From positions 1 to 31,684 of the forward strand of contig CAZNYW010000051.1 of the NCBI GenBank assembly GCA_964577375.1: a DNA stretch of 31,684 nt, written 5' to 3'. Shown piece by piece: positions 21,127 to 28,865 of the stretch; positions within the stretch are counted from its first letter, which is position 1; each line of letters starts with the position of its first letter. Origin of the DNA: DATKUC01 sp964577375 (lineage in GTDB: Bacteria; Spirochaetota; Spirochaetia; DSM-27196; DATKUC01). The notes beneath the pieces are model-generated. The model was not told the origin of the DNA. It did not search any database and saw only the letters and a program-made list of their open reading frames with translations. A program made the translations under genes and the position numbers.

Positions 21127-21645
21127 ATGACCCGCAAACTCATAGTAGCAGTGGCGGTGCTGGCACTCGTCACCACAGCGGTGTTCGCCCAGCAGTCTAC
21201 CCGCACTGCAGGCGATTTCGTGAATCAGGCAATGAAGACGTTCAGCATCAACGGCGTCGGGCACACACCGATTGTCGCAGATCAGATGGACGCCTACTAC
21301 ACTTTCTACCCGGCCATGAACAACGGCAAGGTCGTCGGTTACCTGTGGTGGGGAAAGGATTTCAAAGTCGCCCAGCATTTCGAGGACCTGATCCTGTTCA
21401 TCGGCGTGAACAACGGCAAGGCCGTGCTGAAGGATTTCTGGATCAGCCACAATGATCACCATGCCAACCTCGGTGATGCGGCAAACCACCGGAAGTTCGC
21501 AGGCATGACCTACGACAGCAACTGGACCGAAGCCGCGGACGTCGTCTCCGGCTCGACCCTCTCCTCCTACCGGATCGTAGCCGAAGCAAAGCCGGTGCTG
21601 TTTGTCTTCCAGAAATACGTCATTGACGCGAAGCTTCTCAAGTAG
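21127..21645 (+). CDS. Small exported protein, divergent FMN-binding-domain-like
   Basis: The product is 172 aa. A clear Sec signal peptide (1-21, cleavage after VFA before QQ) sends it to the periplasm. The mature part has a strand-turn pattern (YYTFYPAMNNGKVVGYLWWG, ILFIGVNNGKAVLKDFWIS), a His-rich SHNDHHANLGD segment and near the C-terminus DVVSGSTLSSY (138-148). That motif closely resembles the D-x-x-S-G-A-T-x-S sequence of FMN-binding domains, whose threonine (here T144) receives covalent FMN from ApbE. The alanine is replaced by serine. I infer a divergent FMN-binding or electron-transfer protein, or a relative that has lost the flavin. No ApbE or partner oxidoreductase is in the window. 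The ATG follows a good CGGAGG site. Confidence 0.7.
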   Translation: MTRKLIVAVAVLALVTTAVFAQQSTRTAGDFVNQAMKTFSINGVGHTPIVADQMDAYYTFYPAMNNGKVVGYLWWGKDFKVAQHFEDLILFIGVNNGKAVLKDFWISHNDHHANLGDAANHRKFAGMTYDSNWTEAADVVSGSTLSSYRIVAEAKPVLFVFQKYVIDAKLLK

Positions 21646-21666
21646 TCAAAGAGTAAGCGCAATCGT

Positions 21667-21696
21667 ACGCCGCCGGTTTCGGCGGCGTTTCTTATT
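21667..21696 (+). terminator. Rho-independent terminator
   Basis: ACGCCGCC (21667-21674) and GGCGGCGT (21681-21688) form a perfect 8-bp GC-rich stem with loop GGTTTC, followed by TTCTTATT. It closes the exported-protein unit, 21 bp after its stop codon. The stop of the opposing small membrane-protein gene (TAA at 21694-21692) lies within the T-rich tail. Confidence 0.8.
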
Positions 21697-22012
21697 CGCC
21701 GCCTTCGCCGAAGCCTCCCCCCTCTCCGCTCTCTCCTCGATGCTGCCCGAGGCCAATGTTGACGCTGGTCTGTCCCGTAGGCGGGTTAAGCGCCGGCTGT
21801 GACGGCGTTGCCGTCGTTCCGTTCACCTGCGGACCCGTTCCCGGTGCGCCGCCCGGTGTTAGGCCTGCGGGCGGGGTAACCACCGGCCGGTCATCTGTAC
21901 CGTTGATGAGCCCCTCGAATCTGCCGTGCGCGCTGTAGGCAAGAAAACCGGCAAATCCAACTGCAACCAGAACGCCCGTGACCGTCAGAGCCGTCCTTGT
22001 GCGTTTCTTCAT
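21692..22012 (-). CDS. Small membrane-anchored protein with Gly/Pro/Thr-rich extracytoplasmic tail
   Basis: The product is 106 aa; I do not recognise a family. A basic start (MKKRTRT) and one hydrophobic helix (about 8-27) would insert it N-in, leaving about 75 residues outside the cytoplasm. The outer part is low-complexity: a PPAGLTPGGAPGTGP stretch, then repeated Pro/Thr/Asn and a Gly/Glu-rich end (ESGEGGGFGEGGE). Coding is supported by an excellent GGAGGTAG ribosome-binding site five bases before the ATG at 22012. It follows the Fsr-like transporter gene by 73 bp on the same strand, with a small palindrome in the gap. Confidence 0.65.
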   Translation of the reverse strand: MKKRTRTALTVTGVLVAVGFAGFLAYSAHGRFEGLINGTDDRPVVTPPAGLTPGGAPGTGPQVNGTTATPSQPALNPPTGQTSVNIGLGQHRGESGEGGGFGEGGE

Positions 22013-22059
22013 GACTCTACCTCCAGTTTGAGGGTACGAATGGACCATGAAGATCGCAT

Positions 22060-22075
22060 GAACCGGGACCGGTTC
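22060..22075. other. Short perfect inverted repeat (GAACCG-N4-CGGTTC)
   Basis: GAACCG and CGGTTC are exact reverse complements around the loop GGAC. The full 16 bases also read as a 7-2-7 palindrome. It lies between the MFS stop (22086) and the start of the small anchored protein. There is no T-run, so it is at most a weak attenuator, processing site or operator. Confidence 0.3.
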
Positions 22076-22085
22076 TCGGGAAATT

Positions 22086-23354
22086 CTACTGTCGCATCGA
22101 TTTCCCGCGGCTGAGATAGAGGAAAACTGCGGTATTGAGCACCACAAGCAGCACGAATCCGGCAACGACCCACATGCTGCTCGTGATCCCGTACTTCGAA
22201 CCGACCGCGCTCATCAGCCACACAGCAAAGGAGCCGGCGCCGAAGTTCAGCGTGAACTTGATTCCGTAGCTTACGCTGCGCCATCGCGCCGGCGTGAGCG
22301 TGGCAATGAGGCTGTTCTCGATGGGCTGCATGCCGAGTGCGAAAAAGACATAGAGGCCGGCGGTGAGCACGAGTAGCCCCGACGGTATGATCGACGTGAG
22401 GACGATGAACGGAAGTGAGGAGAGGAAAAAGAAGAAGTAGGCCCACTTGAGGCTGTGCCGGTCGGCTATCCGGCCGCCGAGGACCTGACCGATCATCCCG
22501 ATGAGATAGACGCCGCTCGCGATCACATCGGCAGTGAGCGTCGCGGCGCTTGTTCCCCGGTTGGCCGGAACGATCCCGGATATCAGCTCCCGGAGGTTAC
22601 CGGTAATGCCGGAAAGCCGCGTCTCGAGAAAGGTGGGAAGCACCACGGTGAAGCCGCGGTACATGAAACCACCGAAAACAAGCCCGATGCAGAGCACTCC
22701 AAAAAGGATCGTCGCGGACCGGCGTTCGGCAGCCGTCTTTTCCGGTACGTTTGCCGATGCGCGGTCGGTGCCGCGCGCGACCGAAAAGGGAATGAGAAAC
22801 GACACGATGCCGATGACGCAGCCGATTGATCCAAGCAGTATCAGCCCGACGCGCCATCCGAGGGTGTAGCTCAGGATTCCGACGACAAAGGGTACGGAGG
22901 CGATCCCGGCGTTCCCCCAGATTCCGTTGATTCCGAGCGCCCTTCCGCGCTGCCGCACTCCCTGGGATACAATCGCCGTTCCCGACGGATGGTAGGCGGA
23001 GCTTCCGATGCCGACGATTGCGAATCCGGCTGTCAGCAGCGTCAGCGATTGCGCGACGCCTGCGAGCACAAGTCCGAGCCCTGCAAGCACCATGCCCGAT
23101 GCCATTGACCACCGGTGACCCCAATGGTCGCTGATGAGACCCCAACCGATTGCCAGCACACCGTAGAGCAGGTACATCGAGAAGCTGATCTTCAACGTTT
23201 GAGCCGGTGAGATCCCCATGTCCTGGCCTATGGGGATGACAAGGGCTGGAAATACCAGCATGAAGAAGTGGGTAAGAAAATGCGCAGCGGAAGCGAAGAA
23301 GATGATTCGCCGCTCGTCTGCGTCGAGAGCGGTTGCGTGCTCGTTTACGGCCAT
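22086..23354 (-). CDS. MFS transporter, fosmidomycin-resistance (Fsr)-like
   Basis: The product is 422 aa with twelve predicted membrane helices. The AHFLTHFFMLVFPALVIPI opening, the YGVLAIGWGLISDHWGHR loop (MFS A-motif-like) and especially GIGSSAYHPSGTAIVSQG resemble the Fsr branch of drug-efflux MFS proteins. An unusually long periplasmic or cytoplasmic insert (about 250-285, TRLSGITGNLRELISGIVPA) precedes helix 8. It is probably a proton-driven exporter; the real substrate is unknown and drug resistance is not implied. The start at 23354 is ten bases after the DUF6941-like stop. The ribosome-binding site is weak (GGGGC), suggesting coupling to the upstream gene. Confidence 0.83.
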   Translation of the reverse strand: MAVNEHATALDADERRIIFFASAAHFLTHFFMLVFPALVIPIGQDMGISPAQTLKISFSMYLLYGVLAIGWGLISDHWGHRWSMASGMVLAGLGLVLAGVAQSLTLLTAGFAIVGIGSSAYHPSGTAIVSQGVRQRGRALGINGIWGNAGIASVPFVVGILSYTLGWRVGLILLGSIGCVIGIVSFLIPFSVARGTDRASANVPEKTAAERRSATILFGVLCIGLVFGGFMYRGFTVVLPTFLETRLSGITGNLRELISGIVPANRGTSAATLTADVIASGVYLIGMIGQVLGGRIADRHSLKWAYFFFFLSSLPFIVLTSIIPSGLLVLTAGLYVFFALGMQPIENSLIATLTPARWRSVSYGIKFTLNFGAGSFAVWLMSAVGSKYGITSSMWVVAGFVLLVVLNTAVFLYLSRGKSMRQ

Positions 23355-23364
23355 CGGTGCCCCG

Positions 23365-23763
23365 TCAGTTGTTGCTTTGCGGCGGCGGGCCCGCGGCAAC
23401 GCGCAGGATTCGCGATGCGATCGGCATGCCGCCAATGTTGAGGGTGAGCGTGTGCGGACCCGGCCTCTGGAACACCAGGTTTGCAACCGGTACCACGAGC
23501 TCGACTTCCCGGTTCCCTTCGACCACGTTGAGATCACCGCCGAGCGAAAACAGGACCTGCTGCGATTCTTCGTGCACCAGATTGAGCGAGAAACCGTGCG
23601 ACCCGGCGAGGTTTGCGAGTCCCCCGTAGATGAACCAGTGGGTCGGGGGCGACGGGAAGGCGGCAAACTGAAAGCCGCTGAACACGCCGATGAGACCCTT
23701 CTTTCCGTTGTTCTCGGTTATAACCCGGTCCGCACACAGAAGCGCATAAGAGACAATACCCAT
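23365..23763 (-). CDS. DUF6941-like small soluble protein
   Basis: The product is 132 aa with no signal peptide or membrane segment. The opening YALLCADRVITENNGKKGLIGVFSGF and the beta-rich body ending in VFQRPGPHTLTLNIGG resemble the DUF6941 family. These are small all-beta proteins of unknown function whose N-terminus carries an LCD-x-V-x-x-ENGK-type motif. This assignment is from memory of the family pattern. The start has a strong GGAGGGAG site. It is the first gene of a minus-strand unit with the Fsr-like exporter and the small anchored protein, and its start is only 63 bp from the divergent antiporter gene. Confidence 0.65.
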   Translation of the reverse strand: MGIVSYALLCADRVITENNGKKGLIGVFSGFQFAAFPSPPTHWFIYGGLANLAGSHGFSLNLVHEESQQVLFSLGGDLNVVEGNREVELVVPVANLVFQRPGPHTLTLNIGGMPIASRILRVAAGPPPQSNN

Positions 23764-23826
23764 AGTTCAGCTCCCTCCGTCCATAATACCCGATTCGCCG
23801 TGTTCTGAGTACTTTAGGCAAGAGCC

Positions 23827-25089
23827 ATGGGTCTGTTGGATATCCTTGCCATTCTGATAAGTCTTACTGCTCTTCTCGCCTATCTCAATTTCCGGTTTCT
23901 CGACTGGCCGCCGAGCATAGGCCTCATGCTCATGACTCTTGTGATCTCGGCGGCGGTGATTCTGATCGGTACGCTGGGCTCCGTCGGCAGCGACATCCGC
24001 TCCTATCTGGAGACCCTCGTGCACCGGGTCCAGTTCAGCACCGTGCTTCTGGACGGCATGCTCGGGTTCCTGCTGTTCGCGGGAGCGCTGCAGATCGATC
24101 TGGCGCGGCTCGCGGAGCTCAAGTGGACCGTTGGAATACTTGCAACGATCGGGGTGATTGTCTCGACGGCAATTGTGGGTCTGCTCGCATGGCTGCTCTT
24201 TCAGCTCTCTGGCAGCCAGGTGCCGCTTATCTATTGCCTGGTATTCGGTGCCCTTATTGCGCCGACCGATCCGATATCGGTTCTCCGGACCCTCAAGAGG
24301 CTGCGGGTCCCCTGGGGTCTCGAAATGACGGTCGCGGGCGAATCGCTGTTCAATGACGGCGTAGGCGTCGTTCTGTTTACCGTGCTGCTCGAGGTCGCGA
24401 CCGGCGGGAGCACCCGGCCGGGCGCCGTCGTCGGCCACGGCGCGCTGCTGTTTCTCCGGGAGGCAGGGGGAGGCATTGCGTTCGGGTTTCTGGTCGGCCA
24501 CCTGGTCTTCCTGCTTCTGCGCAGCGTCGACAACTACCGCGTCGAGGTGTTTCTCACGCTTGCACTGGTGTTCGGCGGGTTCGCGCTCGCGCACGCGCTT
24601 TCGATATCAGGTCCGCTCGCAATGGTGGTTGCCGGTCTCTACATCGGCAACCGCGGAAAGGGTGCCGGGATGTCTGATGATACGGTCGAACATCTGGAGG
24701 ATTTCTGGGAGCTGGTCGACGAGTTTCTCACCGCGATTCTGTTCGCGCTGATCGGGCTGGAGGCGCTGGCCGTAACCCTGTCGGTCAACGTCATCCTCCA
24801 GGGACTCATGGTTGTACCAATCGTGCTAGCTGCGAGATTTCTCACCGTTGCGGTTCCCATGCGCATCGCAGTCCGCCGTGGAAGAATGCCGAACAGGAGC
24901 ACCACGATTCTGGTCTGGGGCGGACTGAAGGGCGGTATCTCGGTCGCAATGGCGCTGTCGCTTCCGGAAGGCTCAATACGGAATATCCTGGTCGTGGTCA
25001 CCTACGTCGTCGTGGTCTTTTCGATCGTCGTGCAGGGGCTCTCCATAGGTCCGATCACGCGGCGTGCCGGAATCAGGCGCGAAGAATGA
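23827..25089 (+). CDS. Monovalent cation:proton antiporter, CPA1/NhaP type
   Basis: The product is 420 aa with about twelve membrane helices. The CPA1 signatures are present: FGALIAPTDPISV (140-152), with the T-D-P unwound-helix motif, and GESLFNDGVGVVLF (171-184), with the N176-D177 ion-binding pair. Late in the sequence VWGGLKGGISVAMALSLP corresponds to the family's GLRG block, with lysine in place of the common arginine. It exchanges Na+ (or K+) for H+ across the inner membrane for pH and salt balance. There is no long cytoplasmic C-terminal tail. The ATG at 23827 lacks a clear ribosome-binding site. The last 17 bp overlap the opposing acylase gene. Confidence 0.92.
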   Translation: MGLLDILAILISLTALLAYLNFRFLDWPPSIGLMLMTLVISAAVILIGTLGSVGSDIRSYLETLVHRVQFSTVLLDGMLGFLLFAGALQIDLARLAELKWTVGILATIGVIVSTAIVGLLAWLLFQLSGSQVPLIYCLVFGALIAPTDPISVLRTLKRLRVPWGLEMTVAGESLFNDGVGVVLFTVLLEVATGGSTRPGAVVGHGALLFLREAGGGIAFGFLVGHLVFLLLRSVDNYRVEVFLTLALVFGGFALAHALSISGPLAMVVAGLYIGNRGKGAGMSDDTVEHLEDFWELVDEFLTAILFALIGLEALAVTLSVNVILQGLMVVPIVLAARFLTVAVPMRIAVRRGRMPNRSTTILVWGGLKGGISVAMALSLPEGSIRNILVVVTYVVVVFSIVVQGLSIGPITRRAGIRREE

Positions 25090-27643
25090 GCCGGTCTTTT
25101 GCGGCCTCGAGCGCTCCCTCATGCGAGAGCGGCAGGCGAACCACCTCTCCCTCGATCCATCGCCCTATCATGTCGTCGTAATGCCGGTTTCCCGGTCTGC
25201 CCGATTGTCCCATCGGCCCCATGATGAAATTGCGGTCCGGATGCGCGAGCGAAGCGGTGAATCGCATGGAGGGAATGCCGCCGGCGCGGTATTCCGCCTG
25301 TCGATGCCCCCTTCGCCCGTGGACCAGGCCGGCTCCGGTGAGCACGGTATCGGTCCCGGCGCGAGCGTTGGCAGGATTAATCGCGCCGACGTTGACCGTG
25401 GTCGATGTGCCCGGTGCGGGATAGGGACCGCGGTTCAGCAGCCAGGCGGCGATTCGATTGACTCCTCCTACGTGCGCAAAGAGGTAGGTGTGCAGCTTTC
25501 CCCATTTCCACTCTGCCGGATCGGGGCCGCAGACCTCAGCGGCAATTTCGACGGCTCTGGCGAGTGCTGCCTCGCAGACCGCACCGAGATCGTTGTGCGG
25601 ATTCCCGGCGAGAAGGGCAGGCGCATCGCCGGAAATGAGCGCACCGTCGACGGCGCTGAAGAACGGAGTTACGGTTGAAAGGTAGATCGGCAGCGCGTCA
25701 CCAAGAAGCGGTCCGGCCGCGATGCGGTTGAACTCCACCAGAAACGCACTGAAGACGAGCGCGCCGGCGCTGTCGCGGGAGGCTTCGCGGTCCCATCCGC
25801 GGAGGATGTCCGCCGCGCGCACGCTCTGCGGATTGGTGTAGGAAAACGAGAGCAGCCTGGGCAGCAGATAATCTGCCTGCAGCACATGGACATCCCGCTG
25901 AATCCGCTGGAAGTCTTCGGCCGTGGGCCTTTCGCCCGCCGTTTCGATTGATTGTGCTATCTGTTCCCGCCGGTATGGCGCGCACCAGGAGTAGCTCATG
26001 CGGTCGGCGTCATCCCCGTCGCCGGGGCGGTTGTTTGCCGTAACGATGTACCCCGCACCGGGATTGTACGCGTGGGGAAGCTCACCGTAGGGCAGAAATC
26101 CTTCCCAGTAGTTGTCGTCCGAAGAACCGTCCGCCGGACAGCGGCCCGAATAGCCGTGGCGCACCGGCGCGAGACCCGTCGCGTGCCACGCAATGTTGCC
26201 GTCGGCGTCTCCGCAGGTCAGATTCTGTCCGACGGTCCTTACCAGCGAGCCTGCCTCGAGAAGCTCTTCCACGCTCTCCGCCCGAAACATCGCCATGAAT
26301 CCGTTGACGGTGGTGTCCTCAAGGCTCTCCGCGGTGACCATGCCGGCCGGAAGCGGGGACGCAACCTGCTCCGCTTCGGCGGCAGCAGTCCGCAGCGCAG
26401 AGGATGAGCAGGCGGCAGGCTCCACGTCCCGTTGTTCCGGAACGCTTCGGCCGCCTGCACGGTCCGCCGCGTTCCGCTCGCCCGGGGAGGTAGCAGTGGC
26501 CTCTTCCGGCAGGGTCCCGTACCAGAGCAGCGCTGCTGCCGCATCGGTGCCTTCTCCGATCTCCGTCAGGAGAGGCCCGAAGATGGTCCGATGGATTCTC
26601 CTCTTGACTGGAGCCCTTTTCCAGACCGGAATTTCCACCTCTTCCACGTCCATCTCGAGCCAGCTGTCCGCGACACGGTAGCGGGTAGGCCGCGAAGGAT
26701 CGAGCTGCACCATGTAGAGATCGACGATGTCGGTCATCACGTTGGTGACTCCCCAGACGGTCTTCTCGTTTCGCCCGAGGACTATGCCGGGAACGCCCGG
26801 CATTGATACGCCGGCGATGTTCATGGTTGGACAGCTCATGTGGCAGATATGCCAGATCTGTGGAACAATCATCCCGAGGTGCGGATCGTTTGCAAGAAGC
26901 GGCAGGCCACCCTCGCCGTTTCTGATCACCCAGCTGTTGCTTCCGCCGCTCGTGGCCGCAAACTCAGGATAGAAGGCGAGCGCGGCTGGGATCAGAGGTC
27001 CCACTCTGGCGCTGCCGTAGCGCTCGAAGAAGGGCTCGTACGGCAGACGCGCTCCGGGCGAGGAGGGATAGAGCTCGGAGAAGGCTGCGCTGTCGAGACG
27101 GCCGCGCGCGAGCATTGCAACCAGCTCCTCATGATAGTTGGTCTGGAGAAACCATGCGTTCAGCGGAAGCACGGCGCAGAGGTCATCAGCCGTCCAGCGG
27201 GAGGGTTTGAGGCCGAGTATCCGGAATTCCAGCGGTTTCCTCCGGCCCGCAAGGTCGATATAGGCGTTGATGCCGGCAGCGTAGGCTTCCAGCAGACCCC
27301 TGTTTTCCGCTGTAGCCCGCTCTACTGCACGCCGGCGGATACGCTCGAAACCTGCAAGCAGCGCGAAGTGATCGAGCTCCACCGTGGCGGTTCCGGCAGC
27401 CTCCGAAAGGCGGCCCTTGGCGACGCGCCTTCCGGACTCCATCTGCCAGAGCCGGTCACGCGCGTGTACATATCCCTGAGCCACCGCGAGATCATGCTCG
27501 TTGTCTGCGAAGATGTGTGGAATGCCGAGTTCATCCTGCAGGAGCTCGACGTCATCGTAAACGGGCAATCCCTCTATGGCGCCTTTGCGTTTCCCTCCTT
27601 TCGCCGAAAGAAGCCATCCAAATCCTCTGCCTGTACTTTTCAT
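25073..27643 (-). CDS. Penicillin-acylase-family Ntn hydrolase (peptidase S45)
   Basis: The product is 856 aa. It has the S45 layout: an N-terminal alpha-chain region opening with DDVELLQDELGIPHIFADN and QGYVHARDRLWQME, then the autoprocessing site GG-SNSWVI with the nucleophile Ser235. The beta chain contains NDPHLGMIVPQIWH (252-265), GVTNVMTDIVDLY, NLTCGDADGNIAW and IVTANNRP. These enzymes cleave amides (penicillin, acyl-homoserine lactone, other N-acyl compounds) after self-cleavage. Unusually the N-terminus (MKSTGRGFGWLLSAKGGKRK) has no obvious Sec signal, although S45 enzymes normally mature in the periplasm. Residues about 381-440 are an Ala/Ser/Glu-rich insertion without family character. 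The start has GGAG eight bases upstream. Confidence 0.9.
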   Translation of the reverse strand: MKSTGRGFGWLLSAKGGKRKGAIEGLPVYDDVELLQDELGIPHIFADNEHDLAVAQGYVHARDRLWQMESGRRVAKGRLSEAAGTATVELDHFALLAGFERIRRRAVERATAENRGLLEAYAAGINAYIDLAGRRKPLEFRILGLKPSRWTADDLCAVLPLNAWFLQTNYHEELVAMLARGRLDSAAFSELYPSSPGARLPYEPFFERYGSARVGPLIPAALAFYPEFAATSGGSNSWVIRNGEGGLPLLANDPHLGMIVPQIWHICHMSCPTMNIAGVSMPGVPGIVLGRNEKTVWGVTNVMTDIVDLYMVQLDPSRPTRYRVADSWLEMDVEEVEIPVWKRAPVKRRIHRTIFGPLLTEIGEGTDAAAALLWYGTLPEEATATSPGERNAADRAGGRSVPEQRDVEPAACSSSALRTAAAEAEQVASPLPAGMVTAESLEDTTVNGFMAMFRAESVEELLEAGSLVRTVGQNLTCGDADGNIAWHATGLAPVRHGYSGRCPADGSSDDNYWEGFLPYGELPHAYNPGAGYIVTANNRPGDGDDADRMSYSWCAPYRREQIAQSIETAGERPTAEDFQRIQRDVHVLQADYLLPRLLSFSYTNPQSVRAADILRGWDREASRDSAGALVFSAFLVEFNRIAAGPLLGDALPIYLSTVTPFFSAVDGALISGDAPALLAGNPHNDLGAVCEAALARAVEIAAEVCGPDPAEWKWGKLHTYLFAHVGGVNRIAAWLLNRGPYPAPGTSTTVNVGAINPANARAGTDTVLTGAGLVHGRRGHRQAEYRAGGIPSMRFTASLAHPDRNFIMGPMGQSGRPGNRHYDDMIGRWIEGEVVRLPLSHEGALEAAKDRLILRA

Positions 27644-27702
27644 TCAGCGCTCCTGCAAAAACCGGACTGGCCAGAATAGTCCGACGGGTTTATCCTCTAC
27701 TC

Positions 27703-27939
27703 ATGGATGAGTGGTACAAGGACTTCGGCCACCGTCCAACTGTAAGATACTACAAGCTGCTGCGGCTGGACGGCGAGAATAGCGTGGAAGTGGAACAGTT
27801 TACATTCGACTCTGTACGCCGTCGCATTACGGCGGACGATCGCCGCACCATTCCCTTCAAATCCTGGATCGACGCACTCGCGAACAACTCGATACACGCC
27901 ATTTCCGAATCCCAGGTACCGTTCCTGTTTCATTTCTGA
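27703..27939 (+). CDS. Small orphan protein, unknown function
   Basis: The product is 78 aa; I recognise no family. It is rich in aromatic and charged residues (WYKDFGHRPTVRYYKLLRL, then VEVEQFTFDSVRRR and PFKSWIDAL). It has no membrane segment, and its composition looks like a folded small protein and not an antisense shadow. Against it, no ribosome-binding site precedes the ATG at 27703. It sits between the divergent acylase gene and an SDR gene that begins 23 bp after its stop, so it may be the first gene of a two-gene unit. Confidence 0.5.
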   Translation: MDEWYKDFGHRPTVRYYKLLRLDGENSVEVEQFTFDSVRRRITADDRRTIPFKSWIDALANNSIHAISESQVPFLFHF

Positions 27940-27962
27940 CAGCCGATGCGTATTGTTTACCT

Positions 27963-28850
27963 ATGCAGGATCTGCACGGACAAACCATTCTGATCACCGG
28001 CGCCACAAACGGCATCGGTCTTGTGACTGCACGCGAGCTCTGTTCTCTGGGCGCGCGTGTTGTGATTGTGGGAAGAAACATCGAAAAGACGAAACGCGTC
28101 TGCGACGATATTCGCCGGCTCACCAACGGGGAAGCAATTGAATACATCATCGCCGATCTTTCCTCCATGGACGACGTTCGACATCTCGCGTCGGGGGTCA
28201 AGAAACGCTACGACAGACTGAATGTTCTGATACACAACGCTGGCGCCATCGCCATTGACCGGCGCATCACGGCCGAAGGCAGAGAATACACGCTGGCGCT
28301 GAACTACCTTGCCCCCTATCTGCTCACCCATTTGCTTCTCGAGCTGCTGGAGAAGAGCGGGACCTCCGAACACCCGGCACGCGTCGTTAACGTGGCCTCC
28401 GATGCTCATCGAGGCGCAAAAATCCGATTTGACGACATCGAAATGGGAAAAGGCTACGGAGGCTATCGCGCGTACGGTCAGGCGAAGCTTGCGCTCATCA
28501 TGTTCACCTATGACCTCGCACGCCGCCTTTCGGAGCGCGGTTCGCCGGTCACGGTCAACGCAGTTCATCCCGGCTTTGTAAACAGCGGTTTTGGAAAAGA
28601 TCAGAAAGGCACGCTCGGCGTCCTCGCCCGCGTCGTTCTCTTCCTCGGGCGGCCGCTGGGATTGAGCCCGGAGAAGGGCGCCCGGACTTCGATCTACCTT
28701 GCGACCTCCGAAGAACTCGACGGCGTCAGCGGAAAGTATTTCGCGGACGAAAAGGAAACCAAATCGAGTGAAGTCTCCTACGACGAATCCGCGTGGGCGC
28801 AGCTCCGGGCGCTGAGCGAGAGCCTCACGCAGGTTCCTGAAGCCGTCTGA
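27963..28850 (+). CDS. Short-chain dehydrogenase, retinol-dehydrogenase/WWOX-like
   Basis: The product is 295 aa, a classical SDR. The cofactor loop is ITGATNGIG (11-19), followed by a VGRN segment (36-39) suggesting NADP(H). NAGA is at 92-95, and the catalytic residues are S146 (NVASDAH), Y171 and K175 (YGQAK). The VHPGFVNSGFGK block and the YLATSEELDGVSGKYFADEK end are typical of the retinol-dehydrogenase-like group. In bacteria such proteins have many substrates and none can be chosen here. No ribosome-binding site is seen. It ends 15 bp from the opposing phosphoketolase stop, with no terminator between. Confidence 0.87.
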   Translation: MQDLHGQTILITGATNGIGLVTARELCSLGARVVIVGRNIEKTKRVCDDIRRLTNGEAIEYIIADLSSMDDVRHLASGVKKRYDRLNVLIHNAGAIAIDRRITAEGREYTLALNYLAPYLLTHLLLELLEKSGTSEHPARVVNVASDAHRGAKIRFDDIEMGKGYGGYRAYGQAKLALIMFTYDLARRLSERGSPVTVNAVHPGFVNSGFGKDQKGTLGVLARVVLFLGRPLGLSPEKGARTSIYLATSEELDGVSGKYFADEKETKSSEVSYDESAWAQLRALSESLTQVPEAV

Positions 28851-28865
28851 GCGGCCGGGCTGCCA

